Part shown: positions 1-9,326 of the stretch, one piece after another
Layout: every line of letters begins with the position of its first letter
Position numbering within the stretch: the first letter of the stretch is position 1
DNA from: Euphorbia lathyris
Taxonomy: Eukaryota; Streptophyta; Magnoliopsida; Malpighiales; Euphorbiaceae
Reading direction: 5' to 3'
NCBI RefSeq assembly: GCF_963576675.1
Contig: NC_088911.1
Location: 79,947,256-80,011,255, forward strand
Length of the DNA stretch: 64,000 nucleotides
Program-made: the position numbers and the translations under genes
Notes under the pieces: generated by a model
Databases searched by the model: none
Told to the model about the DNA's origin: nothing
What the model saw: the letters and a program-made list of their open reading frames with translations, nothing else

Positions 1-221
1 CCCCTATACTCCAAAACTTTCACTCCACTCTGAACTTTTTATTTGATGAGTCATATCCTCTGCACATAATAATTAAGATACTATATTTGCCATTTTATAC
101 AACTTAGCACATGACCTGTGTATGGTAACCAAATTAGCTATAAATTACACACCTCTTCTCTCTTGCCCTCTCTTCAGATTATCAAAAAAAGACACAAATT
201 CAATTTTCAAACCCTGAATCT
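1..221 (+). promoter_or_regulatory. Promoter and 5' UTR of zinc-finger copy 1
   Basis: This matches the region upstream of copies 2, 3 and 4 almost base for base, so the window opens inside the conserved promoter. A TATA box (TATAAAT) lies at 139-145, about 80 bp before the ATG at 222. A TGAGTCA bZIP-type motif lies near 47-53. The leader is pyrimidine-rich (CTCTTCTCTCTTGCCC type). Promoter function is inferred from position and motifs. Confidence 0.6.
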
Positions 222-709
222 ATGGCTGGATATGGGTGGAATTCCAACAATCTTCCTACAAGCACGTACGCCGGCGCTCCACAAATCGCCTGTCGAATTT
301 GTAACCAGGTTTTTGTGAGCACTGAAGCTTTTCTTCATCACATGTCTACGGATCATGATGGTTCTTCTGTTTCTGCCTCCAGAAGGATGCAGCAGCCACC
401 ACCGTCTCTTAATGCTTCCGGTGGTGGCTTGAGCCGTCTCTCCGGTCAAAGAAACAACTTCAGTTTTCTTTCCAAATGTTTACAGTACTATGTTTAATCT
501 GAATCCTAATCAGTTTATTCATCGACATGTACTCTCCTTTTCCAACTGTGAGGAACAAGTACGGGTTTGGGTCACAAAGTTTCCCTATCCCTTTTCAGGC
601 TCCGAGGAAATTCACCCAGCCATTTCTTCAGCAGCTGGAGAAACCCTTGATCCCTATTTCTGATTCTGATTCTGAGTTTGAAGTGCTAGACTTGAACTTG
701 AAGCTGTAG
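222..709 (+). pseudogene. C2H2 zinc-finger/EAR gene, copy 1 (broken)
   Basis: This is a degenerate copy of the 171-codon gene seen intact at 19267, 40788 and 63536(-). Against those copies it has three deletions. A 12-bp loss removes residues 41-44 (including the second zinc-binding His). A 2-bp loss near 468 shifts the frame and gives a stop at 495-497. A 14-bp loss near 522 removes part of the middle. The C-terminal part resumes in another frame from 527 to 709 and still encodes the LxLxL EAR tail. After the 12-bp loss a downstream His gives C2H2 spacing H-x4-H, so a finger might still fold, but the product would lack the EAR motif. The 3' UTR is cut at about 730 by element A. Almost certainly non-functional as a repressor. 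Confidence 0.85.
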
Positions 710-730
710 AGCAGCATAAAGATTAGGGTT

Positions 731-1966
731 TGAAAGGCGATGTTGAACGTCACTGGTCCAATTTGAATTGGCAACTCCACATCACCTATCACCTCTCTTT
801 TAGTTCCATCAAAAGCCCTGACTAGAACGTTGCTAGGCTTTATGTATGAACTATCCACGAGCAGTCGAGCTAAAGTCGATCTGGGCATGATATTGAGGGA
901 TGACCCATTATCAATCAACACCCTTGCAACAGCGTGATCCTTGCATTTAACGGAGATATGCAGTGCTTTGGTGTGCCCCGTACCCTCCATCGGTATTTCA
1001 TCATCTGTAAAGGTGAGATAGTTGGATGCTACCACATTACCTACTATATTATTCAGATTCTCCACCGATATATCATGGCATACATATGTCTGGTCCAAAA
1101 TCTTGAGTAAAGCTGCTCTATGGGATGTTGACGACATTATCAATGACAACAAGGATATGCGAGCTGGTATTTGGTTCAATTGTTCAATCACTTTGTACTC
1201 GCTTTGCTTTACCAACTTTAGGAATTCACAAGCTTCATCCTCCGTAACGATTTCCTTAGTGGAGGACTTATTTGAGGTATCGAATTCTTTTTCCAAAGAG
1301 TCCTCTATTGTCTCACCCTCTTTTGCTTTTCCTTTTCTACGCCTTTCTGTACTTTCTCGACGTCTCTTTTCTACTTCCTCTGATGTGAAACACCGGCCAC
1401 TCCTAGTCATTCCCGTCGTTCCAGAAATGTCAGCCAAATTCTCCACGTGACTGGTGCTACAATTTTGTGGTACTACCATACTATCATATTTCCAAGGTAC
1501 TGCCCGTGTACTCTCAAATGGAAAAGAAGTTGGAGCCTGAATGATCAACTTTGTCATGAAAGTAGATTCAAGATCTCCAACGAGATCTTGTTGCCTTCTA
1601 TCATAGTTAATCACTATAGGAATCGGCAATGATGATTCCTCCCTTTGCACCACGTTCACACCTGCCATTCTTTGATTCGACGCCTCAAAAATTAACATCT
1701 TCGTATCCATGCATTCTTGGACCTTTTGCTTGAACTGATCGCATTCCGCGATTAGGTGTTCCACTTTCTCCGAGTGATAGCTACATGTGGTTCTCCCTTC
1801 AGGATGTTCCTCGAGTAGTCCTATTTTGCACATTATGCGGTATAAGTGTTCCATTGGCATCATTATTTCCTCCACTTTGGTCTTGACCAAGCAACAATCA
1901 TCATTCATCACTGCGTTCACTACCTTTGCATCATGGTTAGGAAGTGGATTCTTATTCACGTCTGAT
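731..1966 (-). pseudogene. Element A gag C-terminal/protease region, truncated
   Basis: Minus-strand reading encodes a Tat/Ogre-type linker and aspartic protease. The active-site motif LIDNGSSLNIMP is visible near 880-920 (Asp retained), preceded by a basic stretch rich in ERRRKGKAKE. Coding sequence ends at about 731, roughly 50 residues after the catalytic Asp, where it meets the 3' UTR of the zinc-finger pseudogene; the flap and second half of the protease are gone. A TAG stop near 1967 separates it from the upstream gag in the same reading frame. Non-functional. Confidence 0.8.
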
Positions 1967-3050
1967 TTCTAATCTCGTTGATTGAATTTTAACCATCCGG
2001 CTTTAACCAGTTGCTGAACTTTTCTCTTAAAAGCAGTGCAATTTTCGATATTATGCCCTGACACTCCCGCATGGTATTCACACTTGGCATTAGCATCGTA
2101 CCATTTGGGATATGGTGGTTCCATGGGTTCTATAGGACTAATTGACACCTGTCTGCTTTGGAGTAGTTGGGGAAGCAGTTTAGCATACGTGATAGGAATT
2201 GGGTCAATCGGCTCCTAGGGTCTCCTGGTCATGGTGTTTTGGGAAAAGTTATTCCCCTGATTTGAAGTATTGTTCCAATTCCTTTGTTGCGAACCCCCTG
2301 CGGCGTGTGCAACAAACCCATTTTGAGGTATGTTTGGGGCGAAAGTGCTTGGTCCTTGAGAGAAGTTAGAATATTCTGTAGATGGGTACCCGTGAATCAT
2401 ATGTGTCTCTTCCTCTTTCTTTTTCCCTACGATACCCTTCCGGAAAGCATTCTTGTCTGGGGAACTACTCTCTAATTTTCCCTTTCGTATGGCCTGCTCT
2501 ATGCTTTCTCCCGCTACAGCAAAATCAGAAAAGCTCCCAGTTGTGTTGGCTAACATCATGTTGTAAAAGGGTGGTTTAAGAGTATCCAAAAAGCTAGATA
2601 TCATTTCCTTATCGGACAAAGGTGGGATCACCTCTGCCGCCTTGTCTCTCCATTTCTAGGCATACTCCTTGAAGGTTTCAGAATCTTTTTTCTCCATGGT
2701 CCTCAGATCCTCTCTATTAGGGGCCATATCCATGTTGTGTTTGTATTGCTTTATGAAAGCGTCTGCTAAGTCTTTCCATTTGCGAATATGAGCTCGATCA
2801 AGTTGGGTATACCACCTTAATGCTAGCCCCTTAAGGCTTTCTTGAAAAATATGCATTAAAAGCTTATCATTGTTGTCATAGGCTTCCATCTTGTTACAAT
2901 ACATTGTCATATGAGTTTGCGGACAAGAAGGCCCTCTAAACTTCTCAAATTCGGGAGATTTGAATTTGTAGGGTATCACGATATCTGAAACCAGACAAAG
3001 TGTCGTAGCGGATGTGGTTCCATTGACCCCTTCGATGGCCTTCAACCTTT
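1967..3050 (-). pseudogene. Element A gag, central and zinc-knuckle part
   Basis: The minus frame encodes the Ty3/gypsy gag core (motifs FRGPSCPQTHM, ALRWYTQL, FKEYA, DTLKPPFYNMML), then a CxxxH...HxxxxC knuckle-like segment (CEYHAGVSGHNIENC, about 2030-2075), then a WLKF end typical of Tat gag. In-frame stops occur near 2656 (after EYA, apparently a Gln codon changed to TAG), near 2215 and near 1967. At 3050 the frame is cut by the nested CRM-like element and continues at 8731. Gag forms the virus-like particle in active elements; this copy cannot be translated whole. Confidence 0.8.
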
Positions 3051-3561
3051 TGATACAGATAGAAAGCGATAAATGGAGGTTTTAATCGTAAACCAACAAA
3101 GATCTTCTTCTCTAGCTAGACTAGAAGGAGTGAATCCCGATAAACAAAGGTATAAACCTTAATCTCAATGAGAAATGATATTTGATTGATAAAAGTTTTC
3201 TTATCCTTACAAAATGAGGGTTTAAATACAACCTCTAATTGATCAGTAAAGGACAGGGACTACCCCTATTAGGGTTACAATATGGTTAACAATAAAAGGG
3301 TAAGATAAGTGATGCGCCTAGACAACAGGTACAGAGGTGCAGGTACGGAGCGTCAGAGGTTGTTGGTGAATTCCTTCGGTATGAAGTAAACTTGAGATCC
3401 GCCCAGTGTAGTTGTTGGTACGCCTCATGGCGTACGCCTAGATCCGCCCCGCTCGCGTGTCCAAGGGATCCGCCCTCCTAGCTACAACCTCTGCGGGAAC
3501 ACCGAGAGGAGATCCGCCAAGGCGCGTGTTATTATTGATCCCAGTTAGGATGTCCGCATCA
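3051..3561 (-). repeat. 3' LTR of the CRM-like element
   Basis: 511 bp, TGATACAG to GCATCA, paired with 8215-8725. The integrase ORF ends inside it at 3438, so the last ~40 codons of the polyprotein are LTR-encoded. A polypurine tract (minus AAAGAAGGAGAGAA, 3562-3575) lies directly beside it. Confidence 0.95.
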
Positions 3562-5285
3562 TTCTCTCCTTCTTTAAAAGAATTCGGCACTGGCTTGTCT
3601 GTGTTGTTCTCCCAAGGGCCATCTGACTTCCACGGGCTAAGGTCACGAACATTGAACGCCGATGAGACTTTACCAAGCCAATTTGGCAAAGCTATGTGAT
3701 AGGCATTGGCATTGACCTTCTTGGTGATCTTATATGGCCCGTACTTTCTCGGTCGAAGCTTGCTGCTTGTGGCATTGGCGAGTCTCTCTTTTCCCAAGTG
3801 TACCATAACCTCATCTCCCACTTCGAACTGTAGGTCCCTGCGGTGCTCATCTGCCTTAGCTTTTAGTTTCCGGTTTCTCTCCTCAAGAGTCTCCTTCACT
3901 TCTTGGTGCATCTGGACATAGTCTTTGGCTAGCTGGTTTGCAGTCACGTTTCCTTTGGGAAGATGGGCTATATCAAGGACGTGATTCGGGGTCTTAGTGT
4001 ATACCACCTCAAAGGGTGATTTCCCAGTTCCCGAGTGTACAGATCCATTGTAGGCGAACTCAGCTTGTGCTAAAACCACGTCCCACATCCTGGGCTTATC
4101 CTTACATTTGTTGCGCAGTAAGTTTCCCAGAGTCCGATTGACCACTTCTGTCTGTCCGTCTGTCTGAGGGTGGGCGGTGGTACTAAACTTCAGAGAAGTA
4201 TCAAAAAGAGCCCACAAGGTCCGCCAGAAGTGACTCAGGAACTTTGTGTCACGCTCTGAGACAATGCTCTTTGGTACACCATGTAGTCTGACAACCTCTT
4301 TGAAGAATAGCTTGGCAGTCGCTGAGGCGTCGTTAGTCTTACGGCATGGTATGAAGTGTGCCATTTTCGAAAACCGGTCAACAACCACAAAGATGGAATC
4401 CATGCCTCTCTGAGTTCTGGGTAACCCTAGGACAAAATCCATGGACAGATCCTCCCATATGGTTTCTGGTACAGGCAAGGGTAGCTGTAAGCCAGCATTT
4501 GTAGCGTGTCCCTTGGCGGTCTGGCAGATATAACATCGTTCTACCAGGTACGCCACATCTCTTCTCATTTTGGGCCAGAAATAACGGGAACTCACTGCTG
4601 CATATGTCTTGTCTCGCCCAAAATGTCCCCCCAGGGATCCGCCATGTAGATCTCGGACCACCTTCTCGCGGATAGAAGTGCAGGGTAAACAAAGTTGGTT
4701 GCCCCTCATTAGATACTCATCCATCAAGTGATACGCCCCATCCCCAGGCTGGCGCTGGCACTTCTCCCAGATACTTCCAAAGTCAGGATCCGCCAGGTAC
4801 TCTCCTCTGATGTGTTCGAAACAATCGGTCTCCAGGTTGACTGTTTTTATTAGTGCAACCCTCCGACTCAAGGCATCCGCCACTATGTTCTGTTTTCCCG
4901 CCTTATGGATAAGCTTATAGGGGAACTTATCTATGAAGGCAGACCACCGGGCGTGCATGGCGCTTCGAAGTTGCTTCTGACTTCCCAGGTATTTTAGAGC
5001 TTGATGGTCAGTGTAGAGGATGAACTCTTTTCCCACCAAGTAATGTTCCCATACTTTCAATGCCCTCACTACAGCATAAAACTCTTGATCATACGTTGCC
5101 CACCTTTGCCGTGCCTCACAGAGCTTCTCACTGAAGTATGCAATGGGCCTCTTTTCTTGCATCAAGACACCACCAATCCCAATTCCACTGGCATCACACT
5201 CAACTTCAAACAGTTTGTCAAAATCGGGATACGCCAGCACTGGCGCTGTACTCAGCTTTTCCTTGATCAAGGCGAAGCTCTCTTC
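3438..5285 (-). pseudogene. CRM-like element: RNase H and integrase
   Basis: Minus-frame product of about 615 residues following the stop at 5286. RNase H comes first ([23 protein letters not shown], then an ADALSR end). The integrase zinc-binding HHCC region ([10 protein letters not shown] ... CYICQ) follows. The DDE core shows Asp in LSMDFV, Asp in SERDTKF and Glu in [17 protein letters not shown]-type C-terminal module follows. There is no obvious canonical chromodomain; the tail runs into the LTR, as in CRM elements. Integrase joins retroelement DNA to the host genome. The domains look complete, but the nonsense codon at 5286 separates them from RT. Confidence 0.88.
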
Positions 5286-6640
5286 TTAGGCGTCCGCCCA
5301 CTCGAACCCCTTTCCCTTCTTCAAACATTCCGTCAACGGGGCCACTATGGAACTGAAGTTCTTAATGAATCGGCGATAAAACGTTGCTAGCCTATGAAAA
5401 CTCCTGATATCCCCCACGTTCCTCGGAGTAGGCCATTCTCGGATGGCTCTGACTTTCTCCCCATCAACTTGGATTCCACTCCCGCTAACCACGAATCCAA
5501 GGAAAACTAAGCTCTCCATGACAAAGTCACACTTCTTGGTGTTGGCGTATAGTTGGTGTTTCCTTAACAGGTCAAATACTGTCTGCAAGTGCTCTTCATG
5601 TTCCGCCAAGGTCTGGCTGTGGATCAAAATGTCATCAAAATACACAACTACGAACTTCCCAATCACTGGACGAAGCACCTGATTCATCAGTCTCATAAAA
5701 GTACTAGGGGCGTTGGTCATCCCAAAGGGCATAACTAACCATTCATACAATCCATCTCTTGTCTTGAAGGCAGTCTTCCACTCATCCCCAGATCGGATTT
5801 GTATCTGATGATACCCACTCCTGAGATCAATCTTAGAGAAGACTCGAGATCCGCCAAGTTGGTCCAACATGTCATCCAACCTTGGAATCGGGAACTTATA
5901 CTTGATGGTGATCTTGTTAATATCCCTACTGTCAACACACATCCGCCAAGACCCATCCTTCTTCGGTGTAAGTAAAGCTGGAACAGCGCAAGGACTCATA
6001 CTCTCCCTAATGTATCCCATCTCGATGAGTTCCTCCACTTTTTGTCTCATGACATCATTCTCCTTTGGGCTCATTCGATAATGTGGGAGGCTTGGCAAAC
6101 TAGCCCCAGGCACCAGATCGATATGATGTTGGATATCTCTCAAAGGTGGTAACCCACTCGGTAGTTCTTCGGGGAACAAATCTTGATACTCGCCAAGTAG
6201 GCGGGTCACTTCATTCGGCATCTCTCTTTCGCCCCTTCGGGCGGCCTCGTGATTCGCCTTAACCATCACCACACACACCATCTGGCTCTCCTCACATTCA
6301 CTGATGAACGATTTGTGTGTAGGACAGACTACCAAGGTAGACTTCTCGTCGGCCTTTGGCTCTCTCACCATTGGTGTAAGGACAAACTTCACCCCATTCT
6401 TCACAAATCTGTAAGTGTTCTCTCTTCCGGCGTGGGTGGCGTTGTTATCAAACTGCCAGGGTCGGCCCAACAATAGGTGGCATGCGTCCATATCGACTAC
6501 ATCACAACAGACTTCATCATGATAGTTACCAATCTCAATCGGTACCTTGCATCTCTGGGTCACCCTCAACTCGCCCACGTTCTTGATCCATCCCACCCTG
6601 TAGGGACAGGGTGCGCCTCTACTAACAACCCGAACTTCTA
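5286..6640 (-). pseudogene. CRM-like element: protease end and reverse transcriptase
   Basis: The minus frame encodes the second half of protease (ACHLLLGRPWQFD) and then a full RT: LTPKKDGSWRMCVD, FSKIDLRSGYHQI, VMPFGMTNAPSTF and the catalytic VVYFDDILI. It ends at a TAA (5286-5288) after FEWADA. The downstream RNase H frame is the same, so one nonsense change, probably CAA to TAA, splits pol. Between about 6600 and 6640 the frame is disturbed by a TAG and a shift, separating the protease active site from its C-terminal half. RT makes cDNA from the element RNA in an active copy. Confidence 0.88.
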
Positions 6641-7084
6641 AACGGCACTGCTACTCACAATGTTCTCTTGGCTCCCACTATCTATTATCACATTACATCG
6701 CCCGCCCTTCACAAGACAGCGGGTCCTGAATAGTCGGTGCCTCTGATCGCCCTCTATCCGGCTTGAGACTAACAAACATCGTACCACATGAATGGCGTAC
6801 CTCTCTTCACCCGCCACCTCATCATCTTCTCCCAAGGGTGCACAAAATACTTCATCCTCTTCGTCATAGTCATCTTCATACCTCTCCACCATGTTGGCGC
6901 TCTTCCTTCTAGGACACTCGTTGGATCTATGTCCGGGCTCATTGCACCGAAAACATTTGAAAGGTGCTGGCCTTGCATACGGATTGTTGCTCTTGGGTGG
7001 TATAGGGGCTTCTTTGTATGGTCTAGTATCTCCAACGGATCCCCTTCCCACACTGTTAACCTTGGCCCCACTGGCACTCGCCAC
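6638..7084 (-). pseudogene. CRM-like element: gag zinc knuckle and protease active site
   Basis: In the same minus frame as the upstream gag, after a single TAG at 7085-7087. It contains a CCHC knuckle (CFRCNEPGHRSNEC, C-x2-C-x4-H-x4-C), an acidic linker (YEDDYDEEDE), and the retropepsin site IIDSGSQENIVS with its Asp intact. The linker-plus-RHRLFRTRC arrangement before the protease is characteristic of CRM-type elements. The frame ends in a TAG at 6638. Confidence 0.85.
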
Positions 7085-8167
7085 CTACTTGCCTTTGTCG
7101 TAAGACTTCACGTTATCTCTTCCCCCAGGCATATACTCAGTAGTGGCGGATCTCCTGGATCTCCCAGTCAGTTGGGACTCAGCCTTGAGGGCTAAATTCC
7201 TAGCATCTTGTACTCTAACCACCATCTGTGTGCCAATACGATCCTGGATATTGTATCTCAACCTTTCTAGATACCTAGAGGTCTTTTGGCTTTCAGTTTC
7301 AGACAGGTTGGCTCTCGCCGAAAGCCTTAAGAACTCAGAGGTATACTCATGGACACTTCGGGTCCCTTGAGAGCATCCTCTGTAGGAGCTGTAGATATAC
7401 TGTTCGTAGTCTGGCGGTAAGAACCGCTCCCTCAGCATCGCCTTCACCCGTAGCCAAGATCTAATCGGATCTCTGCCCCCTCTTCTCCTCTCTTCCCTCA
7501 TCTGATCCCACCAAACTGATGCGCCACCCTTTAGGCGATACGCCACCAGTCTAACTTTCCTCTCATCAGGAATACCAGCATACTCAAAGAAACGTTCAAC
7601 TTCCGATAACCAAACTAAGAACCCCTCTATATCCAATTCGCCTCCAAAAGACGGTAAGTCTATTTTTAGCTTAAAGGCATCATCTCTATCAAAGTTCCCT
7701 AGATCTGGTTCTGCCCTAGCAATACCCACATGTCTGTCATCAATCGGACCACCATTCCTCACAGTTCTAAAGGCACCATTATCCCCAATATCCTCAAAAT
7801 CATCACTATCACTATCAGCGTTATGTACAAGGACAAAGTTGGGTCTTCTTACCTCAGGATCCCTAAGACCCATTCGTGGAAGTTGGACATTTGCCAATGG
7901 TAGTCGAGGTGGCGTGGGTTGCCTTTGGGGTCGTGGTTCAAGGACTCCTTCCCTCCTCTGGTCGGACTCCCTGGCGGCTGGTCTGACCACTGCACGGATC
8001 TCCAATCTGAGGTTTTCCAGGGAAGCGGTTAGCTCCTGGAACCGTTGGTCGTTTTGTTTCTGCCGCTCAAGGCTGGCCTGGATTTGTTCCGCGAGGTGCT
8101 CTCTCAGCTCCTCATATCTTCGGTCACTGGTTTCCATAGAATCTTGCGGTTGTCGGGGTTGAACCAT
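7085..8167 (-). pseudogene. CRM-like element: gag N-terminal and capsid part
   Basis: Starts at the ATG at 8167, 28 bp inside the PBS. An N-terminal coiled coil (about residues 15-60, rich in E, L, Q and R) is followed by a Pro/Arg linker, an acidic stretch (ADSDSDDFED) and the retrotransposon gag core (FLVWLSEVERFFEY, GGASVWWDQM, SVHEYTSEFLRL). The ORF stops at TAG 7085-7087, yet the zinc knuckle follows in the same frame. One nonsense change is the simplest reading; programmed readthrough is possible but unproven. Confidence 0.85.
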
Positions 8168-8194
8168 TGCCAAAAGAAGTTTCGGGTCAGGAAA

Positions 8195-8212
8195 CGATTG
8201 GCTCTGATACCA
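8195..8212 (-). other. PBS of the CRM-like element (initiator tRNA-Met type)
   Basis: The minus strand reads TGGTATCAGAGCCAATCG, two bases inside the 5' LTR (8215-8725). TGGTATCAGAGC is the widely used plant tRNA-iMet complementary primer site. Confidence 0.9.
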
Positions 8213-8214
8213 AC

Positions 8215-8725
8215 TGATACAGATAGAAAGCGATAAATGGAGGTTTTAATCGTAAACCAACAAATATCTTCTTCTCTAGCTAGACTAGAAGGAGTGAATC
8301 CCGATAAACAAAGGTATAAACCTTAATCTCAATGAGAAATGATATTTGATTGATAAAAGTTTTCTTATCCTTACAAAATGAGGGTTTAAATACAACCTCT
8401 AATTGATCAGTAAAGGACAGGGACTACCCCTATTAGGGTTACAATATGGTTAACAATAAAAGGGTAAGATAAGTGATGCGCCTAGACAACAGGTACAGAG
8501 GTGCAGGTACGGAGCGTCAGAGGTTGTTGGTGAATTCCTTCGGCAGGAAGTAAACTTGAGATCCGCCCAGTGTAGTTGTTGGTACGCCTCATGGCGTACG
8601 CCTAGATCCGCCCCGCTCGTGTGTCCAGGGGATCCGCCCTCTTAGCTACAACCTTTGTGGGAACGCCGAGAGGAGATCCACCAAGGCACGTGTTATTATT
8701 GATCCCAGTTAGGATGTCTGCATCA
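8215..8725 (-). repeat. 5' LTR of the CRM-like element
   Basis: 511 bp, same ends and length as 3051-3561. Of about 12 differences, most fall in the last ~190 bp of plus-strand order (from about 8540 to 8720), that is near the transcript-start side of the LTR. Confidence 0.95.
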
Positions 8726-8730
8726 CCTTT

Positions 8731-9067
8731 CTTCCAGTAGACTCCTTTCTGTAACAAACTTCCTCAGTTCATCCCTTATTTTTACGTCGTCAAGATCCGG
8801 GACGACGGGTGTTTCTTGATGAACTTCCTCATTCCTCGGTATTTCAATAAAAATGGTATCTTTCTTTTTCCCGTGAGAGGAAGAAGAGGTTCCAGCGCCG
8901 TGTGATTCAGGCATTCTTTGAGTCTCGGTTGTTGATTTTCCTTTCACAATATCCATTAGTTGAGTCATTTGATCCTTTAGATCTGCGAGCCCAGCCAACT
9001 TAGCCATTTGTTCCTTTAACTCTTCCATTTCTTTCCTCATTTCTTCATATGCCTCTTCATTCATCAT
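8731..9067 (-). pseudogene. Element A gag, N-terminal part
   Basis: Minus-strand ATG at 9067 (MMNEEAYEEMRKEMEELKEQ) starts a coiled-coil gag N-terminus of about 112 residues. It runs into the target-site duplication of the CRM-like insertion (8726-8730) and continues in frame at 3050. This continuity shows the nested insertion was clean. Confidence 0.8.
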
Positions 9068-9326
9068 TCTTACCCTTGCTCGGGTTTCGTAAGAATGAGC
9101 CAGGGGTGACTATATCGTCCTTGGTGAACTTCTGGCGTTAAAAGGAATTGTTAATAAAAATCTTTATTTTCATGATTTATGTATAGCAAGGAGAGAAGAA
9201 AGAAAAACCAATGACATGCAGAAAAATACTTATATGAAGATTACAATACATCAAAACAAGTTTTCCCACACAATATCCAAAATATGAAATAACAGATAAT
9301 ATTCAATAAAATCTCGATCGGAATCT
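9068..9326 (-). other. Element A spacer between ORF1 and gag
   Basis: AT-rich spacer with no ORF. On the minus strand a GGTAAGA sequence lies just before the gag ATG and could be a splice donor, but no acceptor can be assigned. Confidence 0.35.

Larger units (their letters stand above)
3051..8725 (-). mobile_element. Complete CRM-like Ty3/gypsy chromovirus nested in element A
   Basis: Two 511-bp LTRs (3051-3561 and 8215-8725) both begin TGATACAG and end GCATCA. They are flanked by the 5-bp target duplication CCTTT (3046-3050 and 8726-8730). Inside on the minus strand are a PBS, gag, protease, RT, RNase H and integrase. Removing the element restores the gag frame of element A. By eye the LTRs differ at about 12 of 511 positions (~2.3%), suggesting a fairly recent insertion. 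The gag and integrase wording and the coding sequence running into the 3' LTR point to the CRM clade. In-frame stops at 7085 and 5286 and damage near 6600-6640 make it defective. Confidence 0.93.

Noticed and set aside
118..318. 66-codon ORF overlapping the start of zinc-finger copy 1 (also before copies 2 and 4)
   Set aside because: It starts upstream of the TATA box, so it would not lie in the transcript, and it overlaps the real gene out of frame.
4378..4692. Alternative-frame minus ORF inside the CRM-like integrase
   Set aside because: Overlaps the integrase frame that carries the HHCC and DDE residues; no independent motif.
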